From Actinomycetales bacterium (GTDB taxonomy: Bacteria; Actinomycetota; Actinomycetes; Actinomycetales; Dermatophilaceae), in assembly GCA_016711095.1 (NCBI GenBank), contig JADJTP010000003.1, positions 62,001-126,000 of the forward strand: 64,000 nucleotides of DNA, in the 5' to 3' direction. A program made the translations under genes and the position numbers. This document shows positions 58,239-64,000 of the stretch, piece after piece. Under the pieces are notes generated by a model, which did no database searches, was not told where the DNA came from, and saw nothing but the letters and a program-made list of their open reading frames with translations. The stretch's first letter is position 1. Each line of letters opens with the position of its first letter.

Positions 58239-59027
58239 TCAGCCCACACAGTCCACGCGGTCGGGGTCCGGCGAGTCCGGCGGCCCGGCGGTTTCGGCCA
58301 TGAGGAGTTCCTTGCGGGCCGACAACTGGCCCCAGGCCTGTTCGGCAGCCGCCTGCTCGGCTTCCTTCTTGCTGTGCCCGCGCCCCGTGCCGAGGCTCTC
58401 CTGCGCCACGGTCACCGTCGCGTGGAACACCTTCTCGTGGTCAGGACCGGACTCCTCGAGGTGGTAGTCCGGTGAACCGTTGCCGAACTCGGAGCAGATC
58501 TCCTGGAGGCTGGTCTTCCAATCGAGGCCGGCCCCAAGTCCGGCGGCAGCGGCCAGCAGTGGGTCAAACAGGTGATGGACGAAGCGAGCAGCAACCGGCA
58601 GCCCACCGGCGAGATAGACCGTGCCGATCAATGCTTCGAGCGTGTCGGCGAGGATCGACGCCTTGTTTCGTCCGCCGGTCGCCTCCTCACCCCGGCCGAG
58701 GCGGACATGCGCGCCGAGGTCGATGGTCCGTGCGACGTCGGCCAACGCTCGCATGTTGACGACGGACGCCCGCAGTTTGGCCAGGTTTCCCTCCGCCAGA
58801 TCGGGGTGCACGGCATACAGGGTGTCGGTGATGACCAGGCCAAGGACGGAGTCGCCGAGGAACTCCAGACGCTCGTTATTGGGCAAGCCACCGTGCTCGT
58901 ACGCATACGACCGATGTGTGAGTGCGCGCGTGAGGACGCCCTCGTCCACCGACTGCCCGATTACCTCAGCGAGGTAGTCGCTCACGGTGGACAGGGACGG
59001 CTCCGGCGATCCGCCTGGCAGTCCCAT
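58239..59027 (-). CDS. rnc: Ribonuclease III
   Basis: RNase III cuts double-stranded RNA, including rRNA precursors. The 262-residue enzyme has the signature NERLEFLGDSVLGLVI (about 51-66), DTLEALIGTVYLAGG with the second acidic pair, and a C-terminal dsRNA-binding domain (KTSLQEICSEFGNGSPDYHLEESGP and GHSKKEAEQAAAEQAW). ATG at 59027 gives the normal N-terminus; the open frame upstream overlaps rpmF. The gene order rpmF-rnc-mutM is standard. Its stop is 47 bp from the mutM start. Confidence 0.95.
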   Translation of the reverse strand: MGLPGGSPEPSLSTVSDYLAEVIGQSVDEGVLTRALTHRSYAYEHGGLPNNERLEFLGDSVLGLVITDTLYAVHPDLAEGNLAKLRASVVNMRALADVARTIDLGAHVRLGRGEEATGGRNKASILADTLEALIGTVYLAGGLPVAARFVHHLFDPLLAAAAGLGAGLDWKTSLQEICSEFGNGSPDYHLEESGPDHEKVFHATVTVAQESLGTGRGHSKKEAEQAAAEQAWGQLSARKELLMAETAGPPDSPDPDRVDCVG

Positions 59028-59040
59028 GGCCGGAGGCCGG

Positions 59041-59235
59041 TCAGGCCTGGTGCTCGGTGCGCTCGGCCTCGGCGAAGTGCCGGCCCTTGTACATGCCGCA
59101 CGACGGGCATGCCTGGTGCGGCGGTGTCGGCTTCGAGCAGCGCGGGCAGGTCGTGAGGACGGCCGGAAGTGCCTTCCAGTTGGCCCGCCGGGAGCGGGTG
59201 TTGGAGCGCGAGGTCTTCCTCTTCGGGACGGCCAC
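59041..59235 (-). CDS. rpmF: 50S ribosomal protein L32
   Basis: The 64-residue product has AVPKRKTSRSNTRSRRANWK at the start and a four-cysteine zinc ribbon CPRCSKPTPPHQACPSCG. This is the zinc-containing (C+) form of L32. The start is GTG at 59235, one base beyond the yceD stop. A zinc-free paralogue may exist elsewhere in the genome, but is not in this window. Confidence 0.96.
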   Translation of the reverse strand: MAVPKRKTSRSNTRSRRANWKALPAVLTTCPRCSKPTPPHQACPSCGMYKGRHFAEAERTEHQA

Positions 59236-59236
59236 G

Positions 59237-59812
59237 TCAAATCCTGTTCTCTTCGGGGCCCTCGTTCAGCAGTGCGCCGAGCGAAGCCCATCGGGGGTCT
59301 ATCACGTCGTGTCGGTGGTCCGGGTCCTCTGCCAGGGCGGCTCCACACTCGGAGCACAGACCCGGGCAGTCGGCACGGCATACCGGCTGGAACGGCAGCG
59401 CAGGCACCACCGTGTCCCGGAGCACGGGCTGCAGGTCGACCAAGTCGTCACGCAGCTCGTACACCTCGGCTTCGTCCGAGTCGGCACCCACCTCGTGGTG
59501 GTGTGCCGCCCGATCGGCATATGCGAACAGCTCCTGGAAACTCGCCTCCACGGGGAGACGGACAGGCTCCAGGCACCGCACGCAAGCGCCGGCCGCCGTC
59601 GCTCGGACCGAACCGCTCACGAGGACCCCCTCGGTGACCGACTCCAACCGCACCGCGATGTCGACCGGAGCTCCGGCCGGCACGGCGACGATGTCGGTGC
59701 CCATCTCTTCGGGGCTCTCCACCTGCCGGGAGACCTCGTGCATCGACCCCGGCTGGCGACGAAGCTCCCTCGTGTCGAACACGAGGGGCGCGCGAGGGTC
59801 GAGGCGAGGCAT
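59237..59812 (-). CDS. yceD: YceD/DUF177 family protein (23S rRNA accumulation protein)
   Basis: The 191-residue protein has the family's CVRCLEPVRLPVEASFQELF block (about 86-105) and the C-terminal cysteine cluster FQPVCRADCPGLCSECGAAL. YceD is linked to 23S rRNA accumulation in plants and E. coli. Its place directly ahead of rpmF is conserved across bacteria. ATG at 59812 is clear. No enzymatic activity is known. Confidence 0.93.
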   Translation of the reverse strand: MPRLDPRAPLVFDTRELRRQPGSMHEVSRQVESPEEMGTDIVAVPAGAPVDIAVRLESVTEGVLVSGSVRATAAGACVRCLEPVRLPVEASFQELFAYADRAAHHHEVGADSDEAEVYELRDDLVDLQPVLRDTVVPALPFQPVCRADCPGLCSECGAALAEDPDHRHDVIDPRWASLGALLNEGPEENRI

Positions 59813-59914
59813 GGCTTCCGGCTGGTTGAGGGCTCGGACCGCGCCCGGACGGACGCAGACCGAAGGGCAAGATTACCGGACCCGCAGGGCGTGGGGCGAA
59901 TCGCCGCGGCCAGG

Positions 59915-60406
59915 TCAGGGCTGTGGGTGAGGCATCGCGTCGTGCAGCGCGGCGAGAACGACCGCGGGCACCAGTCCCGAGACGTCGCCGCCGAAAGTGT
60001 GGACCTCCTTGATGAGTGAACTCGAGACATGCTCGTATGCCGGGTTGCCTGGCAGGAAGACGGTCTCCACGCCGGTGAGGTGTCGGTTCATGAGCGCCAT
60101 CGGCAGTTCATAGGCGAAATCGGTGCCCCCGCGCAGGCCCTTGACAATCGCACCCGCCCCGAGGTCGCGGCAGACGTCGACGAGCAGCCGACCGGCGAAG
60201 GCCTCGACGCGCACGCCGGGCAGCGGCCCGAGCGCGGCCTCGATGAGCTCGATGCGCTGTCCCACCGAAAAGGCGCCGCTCTTGGCCGGGTTGTGCAGGA
60301 TCGCGACGACCACCTCATCGAAGAGGGCCGCGGCGCGCACGATGACATCGACGTGACCGTTGGTCACGGGGTCATACGATCCGGGGCACACACAGATGGT
60401 CGCCAC
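59915..60406 (-). CDS. coaD: Phosphopantetheine adenylyltransferase
   Basis: CoaD transfers adenylate from ATP to 4'-phosphopantetheine, the fourth step of CoA synthesis. The 163-residue product has CPGSYDPVTNGHVDVI with the HxGH-type TNGH motif, GLRGGTDFAYELPMALMNR, and EHVSSSLIKEV in place of ISSTxVR. GTG at 60406 is the start. The 102-bp gap to yceD shows no gene. rsmD is 21 bp upstream on the same strand, a conserved pair. Confidence 0.95.
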   Translation of the reverse strand: MATICVCPGSYDPVTNGHVDVIVRAAALFDEVVVAILHNPAKSGAFSVGQRIELIEAALGPLPGVRVEAFAGRLLVDVCRDLGAGAIVKGLRGGTDFAYELPMALMNRHLTGVETVFLPGNPAYEHVSSSLIKEVHTFGGDVSGLVPAVVLAALHDAMPHPQP

Positions 60407-60427
60407 GAATCGCGAGGCTAGCAGCGA

Positions 60428-61033
60428 CTACGCGACTTCGTCAGGCCCTGGAGCGTCGGCGAACCACATCCTCGTCTCTCCGTAACGGCGCTCGCCCGAG
60501 GCTTCCAGCCCGGACGGCCACATTGGCTGCGGCGAACGCCCGGAGCGCTCCAGGACCACCAGGGCGTCGGCCGCGAGCCACGCGTGCAGGACCAGCAGTG
60601 CAAGTACGTCAGCCAGTCGCTGCTCGTCCAGCTCGTAGGGAGGGTCGAGCACCACGAGGTCGAACCGGTGCTCCGGCCCGCCCGGCCCGCCCGGCCCGGC
60701 CGGCCCCCCCAGCAGGACCCGCTCGACCGTGTCGCGGCGCACCTCGACGCGCTCGGCGAAGCCCAGTGCTCGCGAGTTGGCTCGGGCGGCCTTGACGGCG
60801 GATCGGTCGGAGTCGACGAGCACGGCCGCGCGTGCCCCGCGGCTGAGCGCCTCCAAGGCGAGGGCGCCGGACCCTGCATACAGGTCCAACACCCGAGCGC
60901 CGGCAAGGACGTCGAGGTGTTCCAGGCGCGAGAAGAGGGCCTCGCGGACCCGATCGGAGGTGGGCCGGGTCGCCGACCCGGCGGGGGTGGCCAGCCGCCG
61001 GCCCCCGGCGGCCCCACTGATGATCCGCGTCAC
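60428..61033 (-). CDS. rsmD: 16S rRNA (guanine966-N2)-methyltransferase
   Basis: The 201-residue SAM methyltransferase has RIISGAAGGRRLATP at the start, RPTSDRVREALFSRLE, VLDLYAGSGALALEALSRGA (SAM motif I) and VVLDPPYELDE with the catalytic DPPY (NPPF-like) motif. A short Gly/Pro insert (GGPAGPGGPGGPEH) lies just before it and is unusual but in frame. GTG at 61033 fits. It precedes coaD as in most bacteria. Confidence 0.93.
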   Translation of the reverse strand: MTRIISGAAGGRRLATPAGSATRPTSDRVREALFSRLEHLDVLAGARVLDLYAGSGALALEALSRGARAAVLVDSDRSAVKAARANSRALGFAERVEVRRDTVERVLLGGPAGPGGPGGPEHRFDLVVLDPPYELDEQRLADVLALLVLHAWLAADALVVLERSGRSPQPMWPSGLEASGERRYGETRMWFADAPGPDEVA

Positions 61034-61078
61034 GTCGCGCTCACCTCATCAATCCTCTCGCCGTGTCGCCAGCGCTCG

Positions 61079-63376
61079 TCAACCCCGCTCAAGGTATGCC
61101 GCCTGCTGTTCATCCAGACGGGCGGCCACCCGAGCCTGCAGGTCCGGATGGTCCTCGAGACCGGGGTCTTCCTCCAGCAGCGCGAAGGCGTCCTCGCGGG
61201 CGGCAGCGATGAGCTCTTCGTCGTCGCGGTGGCCCATCCGCAGGAACCGCACCGAAGAGCCGCTGCCGCTCTGCCTGGCTCCCAACACATCGCCCTCACG
61301 GCGCAACTGCAGGTCGCGGCGAGCCAGCTCGAATCCGTCCGTCGTCGCGGCCACGGCGTCCAGTCGCTCTCGCGCGACCGCGGCCTCGGCAGCGGTCATG
61401 AGCAGGCAGAGCCCCTTGGCTGCGCCGCGGCCGACCCGGCCTCTGAGCTGGTGCAACTGAGACAGGCCGAAACGGTCGGCGTCCATGACGACCATTGTGC
61501 TCGCGTTGGGCACGTCAACGCCGACCTCGATGACGGTGGTAGCCACCAACACGTCGATCTCGCCACTCCCGAAGTCCTTCATCACCCGTTCCTTGGTGTC
61601 TGCGTCGAGCCGCCCGTGCAGGATCTCGATCCGGGCTCCCACCAAGGCCGCCGTGGCGCGCAGCAGGTCAGCGACGGCATACACGCTGGCCAGGGGTCGC
61701 TCTGGTGGGGCGACCTCGCCCGACTCCCCCGGGCCCTGTTCCCCCGCCCCGGGCGGGGCGGCACCCTGCTGACGTGCCTCCTGCCACCCGGCGTCTTCGT
61801 CGGAGGTGTCGGCGTTCAGCGCGCTGCCGTCGGTGGGCTCGCCGATTGTCGGGCAGACGACGTAGGCCTGGTGGCCCTTCGAAATCTCCTCGGCGAGTCG
61901 GGCCCAGGTGCGCTCGACCCAGGCCGGGCGGCCCGCGTCGACGACGTGCGTGTCAATGGGTTGGCGCCCGGCGGGTAATTCGGTCAGAGCCGAGGTTTCC
62001 ATGTCGCCGAAGACCGTCATCGCGACAGTCCGGGGAATCGGCGTCGCCGTCATGACCAGCAGGTGCGGTGGGGTGCGGCCCTTTTCGCGCAGGGCGTCGC
62101 GCTGTTGGACTCCGAACCGGTGTTGCTCATCGACGATGACAAGCCCGAGATCGAAGAACTGCACGTGCTTCTGGATGAGGGCGTGGGTGCCGATGACAAT
62201 CCCCGCGTCGCCGGTGATCGCGTCGTTGAGCGCTGCCCGCCGAGCCGCGCTCGACTGGCTCCCGGTCAGCAGGGCGACCTTCGTCCCACCCGGCCGGTCC
62301 GCCCCGTCCGCCGCGCCGAAGAGACCCTCGGACATTCCCGTGCGTGCCAGCCCCCCAAGCAGCGTCGTGATCGATCGATGGTGCTGAGCCGCAAGAACCT
62401 CCGTGGGGGCCAGCAGGGCAGCCTGGCCACCGGCGTCGACGACCGCGAGCATGGCGCGCAACGCGACGACCGTCTTGCCGGATCCGACCTCACCCTGCAG
62501 CAGACGGTGCATGGGCCGCTCGGCGGCCAACTCGTCGGCGATGACCTCCCCCACCTGTCGCTGGCCGGCGGTGAGAGTGAACGGCAGGCGAGCGTCGAAC
62601 CCCGCGAGCAGGCCGTGCGGGCGCGGCATACGGGCGGTGCCTCGCAGTGCCTGGGCAGCGCGGCGACGTTGTCCGAGGATTGTCTGCAAGACGAATGCCT
62701 CGTCGTATCCCATCCGGCGCAGGCCGGGGCGCACGTCGGCGCCCAGCACAGGACGGTGCACGAGTTCCAGGGCCTCTCGCCGCCCGAGCAACTGCCGGCG
62801 TTCGCGGACCGCGGGCGGCACCGGCTCGCGGACGTCGCCGATGGTGTCAAGGACGGTCGCGACAATCCGTCGGATCACGAACGAGCCCAGCGATCCGGTG
62901 GTGGGATAGACCGGCACCTGATGGGTCTTGAGGTATTCGGTGCGTTCGGCCGTGCCGGTCTCATCGAGCAGTTCGACCTCGGGGTGGGTGAGTTGCAAGC
63001 GCCGGTTGTAGAGCGATACCGTGCCGGCGAAGATGCCCCACCGGCCAACCCGCAGGCCGAAATCCCAGCGGCGCTTGGCGAAGAACGTCACGTCGAGCTC
63101 ACGGCGTCCGTCGGTGAGCACTGCCGTCGTTCGATGGCCCGTGCGACCCCGCATCGGCGTCGTGGCGACGCTCTGGACCTCGGCCACGACCATGACGTCG
63201 TCACCGACGCGAAGGTCGGCGAGGTCGGTCAGCTCGTTGGGGGGCAGGTAGCGCCGCGGCACATAGTCGAGCAGGTCGCCGAAGGTGTGCACACCCCTGC
63301 CCTTGGCGAGGGCTGCGGGCGCCGTCCCCTTGACGATCCGGCCCAGAGGGGTGTCTTCGGTGTATGCCGCGAGCAT
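61079..63376 (-). CDS. recG: ATP-dependent DNA helicase RecG
   Basis: RecG reverses stalled forks and branched DNA. The 765-residue helicase has a wedge/OB domain (ELTDLADLRVGDDVMVVAEV, about 53-72), the Walker A in QGEVGSGKTVVALRA (about 294-308), VDEQHRFGVQQR (motif II), TATPIPRTVAMT (motif III), TVIEVGVDVPNASTMVVM (motif V) and QLHQLRGRVGRG (motif VI). A Gly/Pro/Glu-rich insert of about 45 residues sits between motifs IV and V, near SDEDAGWQEA. ATG at 63376 is the start. Confidence 0.96.
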   Translation of the reverse strand: MLAAYTEDTPLGRIVKGTAPAALAKGRGVHTFGDLLDYVPRRYLPPNELTDLADLRVGDDVMVVAEVQSVATTPMRGRTGHRTTAVLTDGRRELDVTFFAKRRWDFGLRVGRWGIFAGTVSLYNRRLQLTHPEVELLDETGTAERTEYLKTHQVPVYPTTGSLGSFVIRRIVATVLDTIGDVREPVPPAVRERRQLLGRREALELVHRPVLGADVRPGLRRMGYDEAFVLQTILGQRRRAAQALRGTARMPRPHGLLAGFDARLPFTLTAGQRQVGEVIADELAAERPMHRLLQGEVGSGKTVVALRAMLAVVDAGGQAALLAPTEVLAAQHHRSITTLLGGLARTGMSEGLFGAADGADRPGGTKVALLTGSQSSAARRAALNDAITGDAGIVIGTHALIQKHVQFFDLGLVIVDEQHRFGVQQRDALREKGRTPPHLLVMTATPIPRTVAMTVFGDMETSALTELPAGRQPIDTHVVDAGRPAWVERTWARLAEEISKGHQAYVVCPTIGEPTDGSALNADTSDEDAGWQEARQQGAAPPGAGEQGPGESGEVAPPERPLASVYAVADLLRATAALVGARIEILHGRLDADTKERVMKDFGSGEIDVLVATTVIEVGVDVPNASTMVVMDADRFGLSQLHQLRGRVGRGAAKGLCLLMTAAEAAVARERLDAVAATTDGFELARRDLQLRREGDVLGARQSGSGSSVRFLRMGHRDDEELIAAAREDAFALLEEDPGLEDHPDLQARVAARLDEQQAAYLERG

Positions 63377-63390
63377 CGCACTCGGTCAGT

Positions 63391-64000
63391 TCACTCGACG
63401 CCGAGGAGCAGGGGGTAGAGCGGCTGCAGGCCGTTGATGACGGTGACCTCAAGGTCACGACGACGGATGCGGGCCGCGGCGACCACGGCAGAGGCGAGGT
63501 CGGCCGGAGCGCCGTCGCCGCTGATGACGGTGAGCAACTCGCTGTCCTCACCGAGCAACCGCTCGACGACCTGTCCGGCAACCTCGTAGAGGTCCGAGCC
63601 GATGATCGTGAAATCACCCATGAACACCCCGAGGACGTCACCGACGTGACAGATCCCGGCCGAGGTCAGGGCCTGTTTGCGAGCGATGGTGACCGCCCCG
63701 TGCCGGGTCGCCGCGGCCGCCTCGGTCATCGCCTCGGCGTTGTCATCGAGTCGGACCTGGTCGTCGAAGACGGCGAGCGCGGCGACGCCCTGCACTGCCG
63801 TCCGGGATCGCACCACCCGCACCTGGATGCTCGCGTCGGTCGCGACCCGCGCCGCGGCTTGGGCGGCCAACTCCGTGTCGCCGTCGTTGGGCAACACCAG
63901 GACCTGTCCCGCTCGGGTGGCCCGGATCGCGTCAAGCACCTGACCGGCCGAGGCCCGTTTGCCGGGACCGCTCATGACGACCGTTGCGCCGGCGGCCCGG
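63391..64000 (-). CDS. DAK-domain/FakA-like protein, 5' part missing
   Basis: About 203 residues are visible in one open frame that runs off the right edge. The sequence (ATVVMSGPGKRASAGQVLDAIRAT, then VLPNDGDTELAAQAAARV) matches the C-terminal DegV-interacting part of fatty-acid kinase FakA and its DAK2 relatives, where the family has a GATVV-x-GGQTMNPS-type segment. MTEAAAATRHGAVTIARK is also shared. In Gram-positives FakA with FakB phosphorylates exogenous fatty acids. An ATG at 63975 exists but lies inside the domain, so the true start is beyond the window. It precedes recG by 14 bp, an order common in actinobacteria and firmicutes. Confidence 0.85.
   Translation of the reverse strand, partial: RAAGATVVMSGPGKRASAGQVLDAIRATRAGQVLVLPNDGDTELAAQAAARVATDASIQVRVVRSRTAVQGVAALAVFDDQVRLDDNAEAMTEAAAATRHGAVTIARKQALTSAGICHVGDVLGVFMGDFTIIGSDLYEVAGQVVERLLGEDSELLTVISGDGAPADLASAVVAAARIRRRDLEVTVINGLQPLYPLLLGVE

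Overview
The window is about 70% G+C. It carries the translation, secretion and nitrogen core of an actinobacterium, in gene order typical of that phylum: recG-rsmD-coaD-yceD-rpmF-rnc-mutM, then smc, ftsY, amt-glnB-glnD, ffh, rpsP-khpA-rimM-trmD-rplS-lepB-rnhB, yraN-comM-dprA-xerC, and rpsB-tsf-pyrH-frr-cdsA-rlmN, nearly all on the minus strand. GTG starts, four-base stop/start overlaps and a Pup-era actinobacterial gene set (DUF2469, PII-modifying GlnD beside amt) point to Actinomycetota. A member of Micrococcales such as an Intrasporangiaceae/Dermatophilaceae relative is my guess, not a demonstrated placement.

Layout from left to right. 1-4955: acyl-CoA synthetase (prpE, cut by the window edge), a long LOG-family protein, and threonine degradation (tdh-kbl). 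4979-5871: a two-gene toxin-antitoxin cassette between two 115-bp copies of the 3' end of rlmN. 5757-11457: rlmN to rpsB operon with a structured rpsB leader. 11455-15269: thioesterase, aminotransferase, M23 peptidase and xerC. 15318-24088: dprA-comM-yraN, rnhB, tandem signal peptidases, rplS, trmD, rimM, khpA and rpsP. 24296-28122: amidohydrolase, alpha/beta hydrolase and ffh. 28336-32164: an accessory operon hemH-hemG-pucC. 32090-37656: glnD, glnB, amt and ftsY. 37690-48817: an accessory block with a VOC protein, M13 peptidase, FAD monooxygenase, metallo-beta-lactamase-fold protein, a branched-chain-amino-acid-type ABC importer with fused permease and ATPase, and a divergent IclR regulator. 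49221-64000: smc, chorismate mutase, acylphosphatase, CPBP protease, TetR, M3 peptidase, mutM, rnc, rpmF, yceD, coaD, rsmD, recG and the end of a fakA-like gene.

The core genes work in ribosome production (S2, S16, L19, L32, EF-Ts, RRF, RimM, TrmD, RlmN, RsmD, RNase III), protein export (Ffh, FtsY, two signal peptidases), DNA upkeep (SMC, RecG, MutM, RNase HII, XerC, DprA, ComM) and nitrogen sensing (Amt, PII, GlnD). Accessory material sits at joints of this backbone: the toxin-antitoxin cassette between rlmN and tdh, the tetrapyrrole operon between ffh and glnD, and the transporter/monooxygenase block between ftsY and smc.

Three observations stand out. The toxin-antitoxin cassette has rebuilt the rlmN tail, which carries the catalytic cysteine. 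An octamer, GTATGCCG, occurs about 80 times on the two strands where base composition predicts about two. A PucC-family protein, normally tied to bacteriochlorophyll antenna assembly, is co-transcribed with a ferrochelatase that looks proteobacterial. No tRNA, rRNA, CRISPR array, transposase or prophage was seen.
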